A DNA stretch of 64,000 nucleotides, from NCBI GenBank assembly GCA_963840665.1, contig CAWIZO010000002.1, forward strand, positions 124,001 to 188,000, in the 5' to 3' direction. Under the pieces are notes generated by a model, which saw only the letters and a list, made by a program, of their open reading frames with translations, was not told the DNA's origin and did not search any database. Origin of the DNA: DATFTE01 sp963840665. GTDB taxonomy: Bacteria; Acidobacteriota; Terriglobia; Terriglobales; Acidobacteriaceae. Both the position numbers and the translations under genes were made by a program. Of the stretch, positions 26,599-35,885 are shown piece after piece; position 1 is the stretch's first letter; the number at the start of each line of letters is the position of its first letter.

Positions 26599-27917
26599 TG
26601 AACCCACTTCGCCGCCATCGTCTGAGTTTCCTCGCTGCAGTTTTGTGGCTGTCGAGCGCCGCCCTACCCGCCCAACAGATGCCCGCGCCGGCGCAGCCTG
26701 CGGCTCCTTCGCCTTCCAATCAGACTTTTCTGATGCACGCGGCCCACAAGAAAGCGAAACTCACCTGCGACGGCTGCCACGTCGCCGACAAGGATGGCTC
26801 GGTCGTCCTGAAACGCCCCGGACACGACGAGTGCACCGTCTGCCATCAGGAAGACTTCGACAAACCGAAAGCCTCGATGTGCGCCCCGTGCCACTCAACG
26901 TTTCCACCGAAAAACAACAGTGACCTGATCCCCTACCCGCTCTACGAGCGACAGCGCTCGATGCTCATTGAGTTCTCACACGCGAAGCACATTGATCCGC
27001 AGGGACGGATCGATCCCAAAACCCACTCGCGCGCCGACTGCTCGTTCTGTCACCAACTCGACTCCGAAGGCACATTCGCCACGTTCCCGACACACCCGCA
27101 GTGCGCCGCGTGCCATTCCAAAGCTGGAATGAAACCGCTGCTCAGCCCCAACTCGGTGACCGCCGACTGTCGCGGTTGCCATACGCCGGAAGAGACCGAG
27201 AATCCCAGCTATGCCAAAGAGCACCGCACGATTGCGGTCCAACAGATTTCTGGCCAATGGGAAAACATTAAGTTCTCGCACGCCGCGCATTTCAAAGTCC
27301 GCGATCAATACAACCTCGGTTGTACCACTTGTCACGATGACATCACCGCCAGCAGCACCCTCGGCAGCATGAACCTGCCGAAGATGATCGACTGTGTGGG
27401 CTGCCATGAGACGTCGAAAACGATTCCTGCGGCATACCGCATGTCGAACTGCCAGTCGTGCCACACCGACCACGAGTCTGGTCCTGCTCCGGCAAGTCAC
27501 ACGCAATACGTCCGGCCCGACTTCCATACCGAGAGTTTCCGGCAGCACCACGGAGCGGAAGCTTCCGCGCCTGGAGCAAAGTGTTTTGTCTGCCACGCGA
27601 ACGTATCGCCCCAGGCAGGAGCGGTTCAGCAGTGCCAGTCTTGCCACCAGGTCATGCTTCCCATCTCGCATACTGGCCGCTGGAGAGACGACACGCATGG
27701 GAAATATGCTGCCATTGATCGGGAAAGCTGCTCTACCTGCCACGTCACCGATTTCTGCAGCCGTTGCCACAACGAGCTTCCGCGCACCCATATTCCGCTG
27801 CCCCCATTTAAAAACGGAGGCCATGCGAAGCTAGCCATGATCGACAAGCGCAGCTGTTTCGCCTGCCACACCTATCAAGACACGTGCGCAGAATGTCACG
27901 CCAACAAGATGCGGTGA
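26598..27917 (+). CDS. Secreted 15-heme cytochrome c
   Basis: 439 residues with a signal peptide ending ALPAQQ. Fifteen CXXCH sites are counted in order: CDGCH, CTVCH, CAPCH, CSFCH, CAACH, CRGCH, CTTCH, CVGCH, CQSCH, CFVCH, CQSCH, CSTCH, CSRCH, CFACH, CAECH. That is one heme per 29 residues, a wire-like density. Many extra His residues (FLMHAAHKKAK, FSHAKHID, FSHAAHFK) could give bis-His ligation. TAATG overlap with the barrel gene shows coupling. It is the best candidate for the decaheme-like electron-carrying partner plugged into the barrel. Confidence 0.92.
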   Translation: MNPLRRHRLSFLAAVLWLSSAALPAQQMPAPAQPAAPSPSNQTFLMHAAHKKAKLTCDGCHVADKDGSVVLKRPGHDECTVCHQEDFDKPKASMCAPCHSTFPPKNNSDLIPYPLYERQRSMLIEFSHAKHIDPQGRIDPKTHSRADCSFCHQLDSEGTFATFPTHPQCAACHSKAGMKPLLSPNSVTADCRGCHTPEETENPSYAKEHRTIAVQQISGQWENIKFSHAAHFKVRDQYNLGCTTCHDDITASSTLGSMNLPKMIDCVGCHETSKTIPAAYRMSNCQSCHTDHESGPAPASHTQYVRPDFHTESFRQHHGAEASAPGAKCFVCHANVSPQAGAVQQCQSCHQVMLPISHTGRWRDDTHGKYAAIDRESCSTCHVTDFCSRCHNELPRTHIPLPPFKNGGHAKLAMIDKRSCFACHTYQDTCAECHANKMR

Positions 27918-28007
27918 GCATTAACCAAGGAGTAGGCGCCGTAATCCTGAAAGGTCACGCGTTCTCGGGTACCCCCGCGTGTTTCGAGGGGCAGATTCTT
28001 TAACGAC

Positions 28008-28559
28008 ATGATCTCAAGCACAGGGCAAAACGCAATCACCGCTGTAGACATCGTGCTGGAACCGGACTCAACCATGATCCAGCACGCGCAGACTGCGAAT
28101 GCGGGGCTCCTCAAGAATTTCCCTAAGGGCTACGCGCTGGGCAATGAACACGCACCGCACATCTCGGTCATGGGAGGCTACGTCTATACGGCCAAGCTCG
28201 ACGAACTGTACGCCGCCTCGGGGAAAGTGCTGGCCAGCGAGAAGGTGACGAGCTGGAAGTTGAAGGCGTTCAAGTACTACTACATACCAGTGAATGAGAT
28301 TGGACTTGGCGGCATCGTGGTTGAGCCCGCCGCGGACCTGTACGGTCTCCCTGATTTTGTTAGTGCGCTGGAATCGGGCACCATGAGTCAGAGAAGTCCG
28401 ACCTATCTTTGCGTGCGCAAGACAGGCGATAGATTCGTGAATCTCTTACGGAAAACCGCGTACCTTTATGTGTGCACGATACTCGGACTCTGCGCCCGAA
28501 CCGCTCACTTGGGCCACTGCTTGAACATCTTCGTGACCGCTTTCTGCAACGTCTGCTGA
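28008..28559 (+). pseudogene. Truncated 2H-phosphoesterase (2'-5' RNA ligase-like) gene
   Basis: The first 110 residues fit the 2H family: TAVDIVLEPDSTMIQHAQTAN, LLKNFPKGYALGNEHAPHISVMGGYV with the first HxS motif, and the KYYYIPVNEIGLGGIVVEPA segment. After about 28370 similarity ends; the second H-x-T/S motif needed for catalysis is absent, and the last 50 residues read antisense into the DUF4136 gene (overlap 28505-28559). The product would lack half of the active site, so it is probably a decayed gene. ATG 28008 has no strong SD. Confidence 0.6.
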
Positions 28560-29011
28560 TTCTTATTGCCGTTGTTGTTCAGAGTATCTTGCGCGATTCC
28601 ACGCCAGACCAAGCTTTGACCCTTCGCGTCGTAGAGGTCAACGACCAGCGTTCCCACAACATTTTGTTCCGGTGTGATCCCGCCCATCCCGCCACCGATC
28701 CCGCGCATGCCCCACGCAGTATAGGAGGTCTGCTGTTTCAGCCCACCGTTGGCGGTGACGATCACGTCGGGATTCTGATTTTCCTGTACCTTCTGGAGCC
28801 CCTTGCCCTGCAGTGCCGCGTCAATATCCTGTACCGCTACCTGCGCAAGAATTGAATCCTGGACCTTGTTGGCATTGTCGCCGCCCCAAGCGTAGTTGTG
28901 ATACCCCGAAAAACTCTGGCTGTGGTTGTAGTTAACCGACACTTGTTGCCCTAAAGCAATCGTGGACGCGAGGCACATCAGCGTCGCGCACAACAGAAAT
29001 TTTGTTCTCAT
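28505..29011 (-). CDS. Secreted DUF4136 protein
   Basis: 168 residues with a signal peptide (MRTKFLLCATLMCLASTIALGQQ). The family pattern is clear: VSVNYNHSQSFSGYHNYAWG near the N-terminus, DSILAQVAVQDIDAALQGKGLQKV in the middle, and GTLVVDLYDAKGQSLVWRGIAQDTL near the end. DUF4136 proteins are periplasmic or lipid-anchored and of unknown function. A single gene; its 3' end overlaps the decayed 2H gene. Confidence 0.9.
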   Translation of the reverse strand: MRTKFLLCATLMCLASTIALGQQVSVNYNHSQSFSGYHNYAWGGDNANKVQDSILAQVAVQDIDAALQGKGLQKVQENQNPDVIVTANGGLKQQTSYTAWGMRGIGGGMGGITPEQNVVGTLVVDLYDAKGQSLVWRGIAQDTLNNNGNKNQQTLQKAVTKMFKQWPK

Positions 29012-29699
29012 AATCGACGCCCCTTTTTAATTCCGGATAGTCCTTGTCTCCCGTCAGACTTCAGGCTCCAGCTTTGGCGCCCAGCATCAAAGCGGCACAG
29101 ACATTGGAGAGTTACGGCGAGCGGTTGGCCCTTTTTGCGTCTGCAGGTATCGGACAGTGTCTGCGCCGCGTCATCGACCACCTTCTGCAGCTAAGACGCG
29201 CCTGAATTCATACAGAACCAGGCGAGGATGATCTAATAAAGCCCTTAACTCGAGGTCATCCTACTGTCAAAACAACCAGTTCTGTGGTCCTTCGCGAAGG
29301 GTCGAAATGGCGCAGCCCGGAGGGAACAACTGGCTCATCGACGCTTCAGGTGCCGTCAACTCGTTTCGTGTAGCTTCGTCGCTGGCGACCTCCTGTGCGT
29401 ACTGCTTCACCTTGTCTCCTCACGCTTGCACCAGCGCTGCCCCGAAAGTGACCATTGGACACCTCCTGAACTCGGCCAAGAACAAGGCATTTGCCTTGAC
29501 AGTTGCGCACTGCAAGGCGCAGAGTTGTGGTCCGATTGAGTTCGGTTGACTCTGTAATCCCCCAGTCGAACGGCTCTTTCCAAGACCCGCGGCCATTTTT
29601 GAGCGCTCCAGAACTTCCCCTTGATGCTTCGTTGAATGGTGAAGGTAGCGGCTAACCCGCTACGGATCACGAATTATGCCTATGACAAGGAGAAACAAA
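29012..29699. other. Intergenic region without convincing genes
   Basis: 688 bases. Contains the palindrome CCTTCGCGAAGG (29288-29299) and a small hairpin GTAGCG/CGCTAC (about 29645-29662) shortly before the next gene. A short frame at 29307-29549 (80 residues, Cys-rich) has no ribosome site and no recognisable similarity. Promoters for both flanking genes must lie here. Confidence 0.5.
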
Positions 29700-31250
29700 A
29701 TGAACGCCAAGCGCCAGATCGTCCTTTTAGCGGCGTTGATAGTGTTGATCGCCACGTGCGCGTTTTCTCAGACGCCTACCAGCGGTGCGATGCTCACTAT
29801 CAGTGGGAACGTCGGCAGTGTCGCAGTCAGTCAGAACATCTACGATAGCCAGATCCATACGGGCAACGTCATTAGCGTCGGCGCGAACTGCAGCGCGGGA
29901 GACGCAATGTACAAAACCGATGCCTACGTGATGCAGGGCGGATCACCCACCGGATGCGATCCTGGCGATCCGTTTGAGACGAGTCAAGGAACTGGTGTCG
30001 CGACGATCAGCGGCACCGGATACAGTTTCACCGTCAATACGTTCTACACGTTTGGCCCGCAGTGCAATACCAACATGACCATTTGCGTGGGCACTTCCAC
30101 GCCGCCTCCCACCGGTCCCGACACCGGTTTTCTGAGCATCACCAACAACAGCGGCTCCAACTTCACGGGAACTGTGACCCTCAGCGGCACTTCGATCACC
30201 AGTGGCGGGATCTATTGTCCGGCAAATGGCAGCGCCTCGGACACAATCAATGCAACATTGGCGAACGGTCAGTCCTGGGTGTTTGCGTTGTCGAACGACA
30301 GCAGCAACTGTGGCGGGTGGAACGCAGATCAGAAGCTGACACTGACAGCGGGACAAACCACCAAGTTCCCGTTCGGTAAGGATGCTTACGAGATTACACC
30401 CTTCAACAGTGCTAGCGGGGACCAACTGCTGGTCCGTCCTGTGCCGGTGCCGCAGAGCCTTTTCAGTCTGCCGCCGACCAGCCAATTCTTCGGACAGCAA
30501 TGTATCCCATACGCTGACACCACCGCACCTGCCGGCGCTACGAATGGTCCCAACCCGGTTTGCGTCGAACTTCAGGTGACCTGTCCCACTTGCAGCGACG
30601 CCGGCAATTTCCTCTATACGGCACAGGCGGATTACATCGTTGACCCGGTCAGTCTTCCGAACGGAATCGGAGGACCCGCCTTCCTGGGCCAGCACGCAGT
30701 GAATTGTCCCACCAGTGGTTTCGACCTGAACATCTTCCTGTCGTACACGGCAGATCCGACAAAGGGTAGCGGCTCCGGAACCGGATCCTGCTATGTTGCC
30801 ACTTTCAACCCAACCGCTCCGATCATTTCCAACGGCACCACAGTTTCTTCTTTTGTGGGATTCCAAACACCGGTGGTGGACACTGCCTTGAACGTCATCA
30901 AAGGTGGTTCCACCGTGCCGCTGATTTGGCAACAGTTCAACAGCCAGGGCAACGCGCTCACGAATCTGAGTTGGTGCCAGACACTCAACTCGGACGGTAA
31001 GACGTGCGCCACGGCGGGTGTTGTTGCACCGTGGGTATTCCTGGGACAGATTGGGATCAATTGCCAGACTGATCAAGAGACGACAAATGACACCGGCATA
31101 TCTCCCAACGCTTCGGGATTCCAAAACTTCCTTAACGGGACATACCAATTCAATTGGAAGACTACGAAGGGCTCTGTCGGCTGTACGACAGTTGTGCTGC
31201 AGTATGACACCGGCCTGGTGGTGTTCCCTGCTAACTTCCAGTATCACTGA
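29700..31250 (+). CDS. Secreted protein with PxKF-like C-terminal domain
   Basis: 516 residues. ATG 29700 has AAGGAGA 5 bases upstream and opens a signal peptide (LLAALIVLIATCAFSQ). The middle is a Ser/Thr/Gly/Asn-rich, cysteine-containing extracellular region. The C-terminal 120 residues resemble the PxKF domain: VIKGGSTVPLIWQQFNSQGN early and GTYQFNWKTTKGSVGCTTVV late, where the usual VPVKF core is altered to VPLIW. Such domains occur at the ends of surface proteins. Function unknown. A strong terminator follows 9 bases after the stop. Confidence 0.7.
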   Translation: MNAKRQIVLLAALIVLIATCAFSQTPTSGAMLTISGNVGSVAVSQNIYDSQIHTGNVISVGANCSAGDAMYKTDAYVMQGGSPTGCDPGDPFETSQGTGVATISGTGYSFTVNTFYTFGPQCNTNMTICVGTSTPPPTGPDTGFLSITNNSGSNFTGTVTLSGTSITSGGIYCPANGSASDTINATLANGQSWVFALSNDSSNCGGWNADQKLTLTAGQTTKFPFGKDAYEITPFNSASGDQLLVRPVPVPQSLFSLPPTSQFFGQQCIPYADTTAPAGATNGPNPVCVELQVTCPTCSDAGNFLYTAQADYIVDPVSLPNGIGGPAFLGQHAVNCPTSGFDLNIFLSYTADPTKGSGSGTGSCYVATFNPTAPIISNGTTVSSFVGFQTPVVDTALNVIKGGSTVPLIWQQFNSQGNALTNLSWCQTLNSDGKTCATAGVVAPWVFLGQIGINCQTDQETTNDTGISPNASGFQNFLNGTYQFNWKTTKGSVGCTTVVLQYDTGLVVFPANFQYH

Positions 31251-31259
31251 TCGTCACAG

Positions 31260-31290
31260 GGGTGCAGGCTTCGGCCTGCACCCTCTCTTC
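31260..31290 (+). terminator. Intrinsic terminator
   Basis: GGGTGCAGGC (31260-31269) pairs perfectly with GCCTGCACCC (31274-31283) around a TTCG tetraloop, followed by TCTCTTC and further T-rich sequence. It ends the 29700-31250 gene. Confidence 0.85.
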
Positions 31291-31380
31291 ATTTATTAGC
31301 GAGTCTTCCGATCAAGATTTAGAAGGTCGATTCCGATCGCGCCTAATGAAAATATGCTGGGCACGGTCGCAGGTTAGCGA

Positions 31381-34300
31381 CTATTTTTTGTCGGCTTGGG
31401 CCCACCGAGACGCTTCGTCGTACATGGTCTTGAAGTCCCAACGTTGCAGGATGTTTTCCGCTCCAGGTTCCTTGCGCATCTCATCGAGTAGCTGTTGGGT
31501 CTCGCGATAGTGCTGCTGAGATTCTTGATTCCCTGACGCACGCAGACTGGCAGCCAATAAGTAGTGCGCCTTGGCACTGAGGGGTTTGAGGCCCAGCTTG
31601 TCCGCGCGCAGCAGAGTGCGTCTCAGTTCCTGTTGTGCCTGCGCGTTGTCGTGATTCTGGATCATAGCTTGGGCCATATAAATAGAGCACTCCAAGGAGA
31701 TATGGGCCACTCCTTGCTCCTCGGCTTGCTGCATTAGCTGCCGCAGGCTGGCACTGACCTGCTGACCATGCCCATCCTCGACCGCGACTTTGGCCAGCTC
31801 GACCTTTGCTGTGAGGATTCTATCGGGTTCCTTGCTGCGGACGGCTGCCTGCAATGCCTGCTGATAGAGACCGCTCGCGGACTTGAAGTCGCCTCGGTAA
31901 AAGGCGGCGTCGCCCTGGAAGGTCAAAGTCTGCGCCATAAGGCCGTCGCTCTTCAGTTCGCGAGAAAGATTAAGCGCCTGCTCCAAATAGGGCTGCGATT
32001 CTTGCCCACGACCGCTGAGAATCAACGCCTCTCCATAGCTGCCGGAGATATCGGCCATCCAGTTCGTCTTGTCTTGTAGTGCCTGGAAGGTCTTGAGCGC
32101 GTCCTGCAGGGAGTTCAGCGCAGCCCCGAACCGTCCCTGGTAACCAAACATCACGCCCACGGTGTAGGACTCGATGGCAGCACCACGAGTGTCATTCATG
32201 CTGCGGCGTAAATCGAGCGCCCGCATGTACTGAGTGACTGCCTCGTCGTATTGTCCCATCCTTACCGATGTCTCGGCCAAATTGTGGATGCTCTCAACGA
32301 TATCTTGGGGGATCTTCGATTTTTCGCGCAGTTGCAGCGCCTGCAGGTAGTAAGTACGTGCGTCTTCATACTGCGCTTTCTCGTAATAGACGGCGCCGAT
32401 ATTGTTCAGGCAGATTGCCTGCAAGCTCTCATTGCCGATATCGCGCTCCAGTTGCAATGCTTCCTTATATAGTTTGAGCGCTTGGTCATGATCGCCGCGA
32501 TCATCGTAGAAATTGCCCATGTCGAGCAAGGTGTCGCCCAACCCGCGCTTGTCCCCAATTTCGCGGCGCACATCCAAAGCCTCCTGGTAGTGAGCCAGCG
32601 CATCTTTAGGCTTCCCTAGGGAGACTTCGACGACAGCCATCTCGTTCAGGCTGAACGCAATCCCGCGCTTTTCTCCAGTACGCCGGCGGATTGCCAGCGC
32701 CTCTTGAAAGTTGCGAAGCGCATCCTCCGGTTTGTTTAACATCCGGTACGCCACACCCATCAGGTGCAGACTGGCGCTGCGCTCTTCATCGTTGCCCAGC
32801 TGAACCGACAAACTTAGTGCGCGGGTGAGCGGCTCCAGACTGTCTTGCGCTTTGCCGCGTTTGATATCGATGCGACCCGTGGACACAATGGCCGAGATAT
32901 CTTTCGGGTTCGACGTGATGAGCTTCTGGTAGTACTCGTTTGCTTTGGTAAAGTCTCCAGTATCTTCGTACAACCGGCCTAACGCGGATTGCACGTCGGC
33001 ATCATCGGGCGAAACCTTCGCCAGATTTTCGTAGCCCTTTATCGCTTCGGGATAGTTATTCGCGACTTGGGCCGCGATCGCCGAAATCAAATATCTCTCT
33101 GACTGGGGCAAATTCTCGCTCAGAGCGACGGCCTTTTGGGCCGACTGCTCTGCCTCGCTGTCGTAACCCAGGTTGGCATAGGTCTGCGCCAATTTGGAGA
33201 AGGCCAAAGCGAACGAGGGATCCTCTTTGGTCGTCGCCTCGAATTGTTTTTGGGCATCGACGCTCTTGCCATCGCGCAGCAGCGTCACCCCCTGGTTGTA
33301 ATCGCGGAGCGCCGTCAGCGATTTCGACGCAGGCTGGAAGGAGCTGGCTTGCAACTCCTTCACTACATCTTCCGGCACGCCGAGGTTCTTGCGGATCATG
33401 TCGGCAAGCTGGTCTACCCCGCCAGGAACATCTTTTTCGCTGGGCACTTCAATTTTCAGAGGAACCCGGCGATCGTGTTTCAGGTCTTGGAGTGTGGCGT
33501 CAATTCGAATCTGCTCGCCAAACTTGGCATACTGACCCCAGACCACCGTGTCGGATGTACTGAACTCTGCAATGCGGCGGAGCATGGTTGGATCGACGGC
33601 CACATTCCCCGTTACTTGAAGGTCGCTCAAGATCTGGTGTAACCGGTCGGGGGATACGGTCCGCAAGTGAGCCGACTGTCCAACGTCCGTGCTCAACATA
33701 TCGGCCAGGCTGGGGCCGAGCCAATCCAAACTCGGGTCCCCGGAAGCATTGCGAAATGGCAGGATCGCCAACGACACTGCCGGCCCCGCGGAAACCGTCG
33801 GACTGCTCGGCTTGAACACTTTGTCGCGGAGCAAGAAACCACCGGCCGCCACCATGAGTACGGTTACCACGACCGCGATGAGAGGCCATGGGATGTCTCG
33901 CGCCCAGGGCCCCACGCCAGGAAAACGTAAAGAGGCCGCTGCCCCCTTGCCGCTCCAGTTGTCGAGGTCGGCAAGCACTTCAGCGGTGCTCTGATAACGC
34001 AATTTGGGATCACGTTCCAGGCATTTGGAGACGATGGTGCTGAGAGAACGGGGAATCGCAGCATCGTGGTCAGAAACCGGCACTGCGCGTGACTGGGTGC
34101 GCTTCAAAAGACTGGCCACTACACTGTCGGCCTGATACGGCATCTTGCCGGTGAGCAACTCGTAAAGAATCAGGCCCACGGTGAATATGTCGGATCGTGC
34201 ATCCAGTTCCTTGGCCTGCGCCTGCTCGGGCGACATGTATTCCATCGTGCCCACCATCAGGCCCGTGCGCGTCATTCCATCACTCACAATCGAGCGGGCG

Positions 34301-35064
34301 AGACCAAAGTCCATGACCACTACGCGGCCCTGGGTATCGCGCATGATGTTGCCGGGTTTCAGATCGCGGTGAATGATGCCTTCGCGGTGAGCCGCTCCCA
34401 AGCCGGCGAAGACTTGCTCGGTGATGCTCACCGCTTCCTCTACCGGCAGCTTGCCCTGGCGATTCAGCAGATGACGAAGGTCTTCGCCCTCGACGTACTC
34501 CATGGTGATGAACTTGAAGCCTTCGGCGTCTCCCAGATCGTAGATCCGCACGACATTGCGGTGAGTGACCTTGCTCGATAGAAGAATTTCCTGCTTAAAA
34601 CGTTGCAGGATGTCCGCGCTTGCCGCCAACTCAGGTCGAATCACCTTCAACGCCACAAGCCGGTTCAATTCGCGGTCCTGAGCTTTGTAGACCGCACCCA
34701 TGCCGCCTTCCCCCAGCACTGCCAGGATTTCGTAACGCTGAGCCACCAACATTCCCGGGCCGAGCATGAATTGCGTGGCATAGGCCTGCGGCGTGGGAGT
34801 GCGTGAAACCACTGCCGGGCCGGTAATCACTTCGCCGCCGGAAACAGGGACCGCTTCTATCAACGTGGGCGAATCTGAATCTGAGGTGGGCGGTTGAAGA
34901 TGAATTACGTTTAGCGGGGAGCAGGCGTCGAACAAAGTCGGTGAGTCCGAATTGTTTACGGAACGTTGCTCTGCCGAAGATGCCTGGCCTGTAGCAAGTC
35001 CTTCGTCCGAAGACGAGGGTTTCTTGTCAGCGTCGCTAGCGGAAACAGGTTTTTTCAGTGCCAT
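31381..35064 (-). CDS. Membrane Ser/Thr protein kinase with TolB-like and TPR regions
   Basis: 1227 residues. A disordered Ser/Pro-rich N-terminus (1-108) is followed by a PknB-type kinase domain (111-365): glycine loop GEGGMGAVYK (118-127), Lys140, Glu159, HRDLKPGN (His232-Arg233-Asp234), DFG (252-254) and SPEQ. A single transmembrane helix (393-412) puts the rest outside the cytoplasm or on the far side: a TolB/FlgO-like domain beginning SLAILPFRNASGDPSLDWLG (431-450) and then around a dozen TPR units to the end (for example ALRNFQEALAIRRRTGEKRG). All catalytic residues are present. Likely a signalling kinase whose TPR tail senses or docks partners. No cognate substrate is adjacent. Confidence 0.92.
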   Translation of the reverse strand: MALKKPVSASDADKKPSSSDEGLATGQASSAEQRSVNNSDSPTLFDACSPLNVIHLQPPTSDSDSPTLIEAVPVSGGEVITGPAVVSRTPTPQAYATQFMLGPGMLVAQRYEILAVLGEGGMGAVYKAQDRELNRLVALKVIRPELAASADILQRFKQEILLSSKVTHRNVVRIYDLGDAEGFKFITMEYVEGEDLRHLLNRQGKLPVEEAVSITEQVFAGLGAAHREGIIHRDLKPGNIMRDTQGRVVVMDFGLARSIVSDGMTRTGLMVGTMEYMSPEQAQAKELDARSDIFTVGLILYELLTGKMPYQADSVVASLLKRTQSRAVPVSDHDAAIPRSLSTIVSKCLERDPKLRYQSTAEVLADLDNWSGKGAAASLRFPGVGPWARDIPWPLIAVVVTVLMVAAGGFLLRDKVFKPSSPTVSAGPAVSLAILPFRNASGDPSLDWLGPSLADMLSTDVGQSAHLRTVSPDRLHQILSDLQVTGNVAVDPTMLRRIAEFSTSDTVVWGQYAKFGEQIRIDATLQDLKHDRRVPLKIEVPSEKDVPGGVDQLADMIRKNLGVPEDVVKELQASSFQPASKSLTALRDYNQGVTLLRDGKSVDAQKQFEATTKEDPSFALAFSKLAQTYANLGYDSEAEQSAQKAVALSENLPQSERYLISAIAAQVANNYPEAIKGYENLAKVSPDDADVQSALGRLYEDTGDFTKANEYYQKLITSNPKDISAIVSTGRIDIKRGKAQDSLEPLTRALSLSVQLGNDEERSASLHLMGVAYRMLNKPEDALRNFQEALAIRRRTGEKRGIAFSLNEMAVVEVSLGKPKDALAHYQEALDVRREIGDKRGLGDTLLDMGNFYDDRGDHDQALKLYKEALQLERDIGNESLQAICLNNIGAVYYEKAQYEDARTYYLQALQLREKSKIPQDIVESIHNLAETSVRMGQYDEAVTQYMRALDLRRSMNDTRGAAIESYTVGVMFGYQGRFGAALNSLQDALKTFQALQDKTNWMADISGSYGEALILSGRGQESQPYLEQALNLSRELKSDGLMAQTLTFQGDAAFYRGDFKSASGLYQQALQAAVRSKEPDRILTAKVELAKVAVEDGHGQQVSASLRQLMQQAEEQGVAHISLECSIYMAQAMIQNHDNAQAQQELRRTLLRADKLGLKPLSAKAHYLLAASLRASGNQESQQHYRETQQLLDEMRKEPGAENILQRWDFKTMYDEASRWAQADKK

Positions 35065-35480
35065 CGCTGCAGCAGATCAAACTGGGGGGAGAGATGCAAA
35101 AACGACTACGTATGGGGTCGCGACAGAGTACCTCCCCATACTGGCCGCAAGTATACATCCGGGAATGGCGCAATGGGCCTGGAAATCGCTCGGATAGGGG
35201 GACCCCTGATTTTGCAGTTTTGGTGCTCACTCTTCGGTTTCTCAGCTCCATCCCGAGCAACCAGACCTGACGCCACCTCAGTTTAACCGGGAGTTGTACA
35301 GCGTCTTTCGAGTGCCGGTTCAGTACCGCACGTGCTTGTCGAGGGGAGTTCTGTGGCTGCTGGAATCTGCCATAATATCCCGCACGCTGCGGGTGTAGGA
35401 CCTTCACCAGCAGCATCTTTTGGCGATGCTTTTTTCAGCGATTTGTATCGATAAAAACATTTTGGCGAGGAGACTCACTC
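35065..35480. other. Divergent intergenic region with a leader hairpin
   Basis: 416 bases between the divergent kinase and VOC genes. CCATAATAT at about 35368 could be a -10 for the VOC gene. A hairpin CCCGCA/TGCGGG lies near 35381-35396, and a terminator-like stem sits at 35412-35430. No coding frame is convincing. Confidence 0.5.
35412..35435 (+). terminator. Terminator-like stem in the VOC gene leader
   Basis: AGCATC (35412-35417) pairs with GATGCT (35425-35430) and six Ts run from 35430. It lies 45 bases before the VOC start, so it could attenuate transcription of that gene or simply end upstream transcription. Confidence 0.4.
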
Positions 35481-35885
35481 ATGAAACGCGTGACAGGCAT
35501 TGGCGGAATCTTTTTTCAGTCAGAGAGTCCGGAACATTTGTATGGCTGGTACGAGAAGCATCTCGGCATTAAGCGCGAGCCGCACGGGCAGGGCGCTACA
35601 TTTGAGTGGCGCGAGTTGCAGTCGCCGGACGGAAGCCAGCCGGGTGCAAAAGGGGCGACGGCTTGGTCGATCTTTCCGCGAAGCACGAAGTATTTTGGGT
35701 CGAGCAAAGCCAGCTTCATGGTGAACTATCGTGTGGATGATCTGGATGGGTTGCTGGAGGAGTTGAAGAAGGCAGGCGTCGAAATTGACCCGCATCGCGA
35801 GGACGCCGATTACGGACGGTTCGCGTGGATCATGGATCCCGATGGAAACCGAATTGAGTTGTGGGAAGCGCCGAAGGAGAATTGA
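35481..35885 (+). CDS. VOC-family (glyoxalase/bleomycin-resistance-like) protein
   Basis: 134 residues with the paired beta-alpha-beta-beta-beta fold: GIGGIFFQSESPEHLYGWYEKHLGI at the start, FMVNYRVDDLDGLLEELKKAGVEI in the middle and GRFAWIMDPDGNRIELWEAP at the end, where the Glu of IELWE is the usual metal ligand. GGCGAGGAG precedes the ATG. Members are metal-dependent lyases, dioxygenases or resistance binders; the specific substrate cannot be told. Single gene. Confidence 0.88.
   Translation: MKRVTGIGGIFFQSESPEHLYGWYEKHLGIKREPHGQGATFEWRELQSPDGSQPGAKGATAWSIFPRSTKYFGSSKASFMVNYRVDDLDGLLEELKKAGVEIDPHREDADYGRFAWIMDPDGNRIELWEAPKEN

Noticed and set aside
28018..28040. Sequence GCACAGGGCAAAAC resembling a c-di-GMP (GEMM) riboswitch core near the cytochrome genes
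   Set aside because: It lies within the coding start of the 2H-like gene and lacks the second conserved stem and the GGGACGCAAAGCC part.
29307..29549. 80-residue Cys-rich frame
   Set aside because: No Shine-Dalgarno, no similarity pattern and an overlapping frame on the other strand of similar quality.
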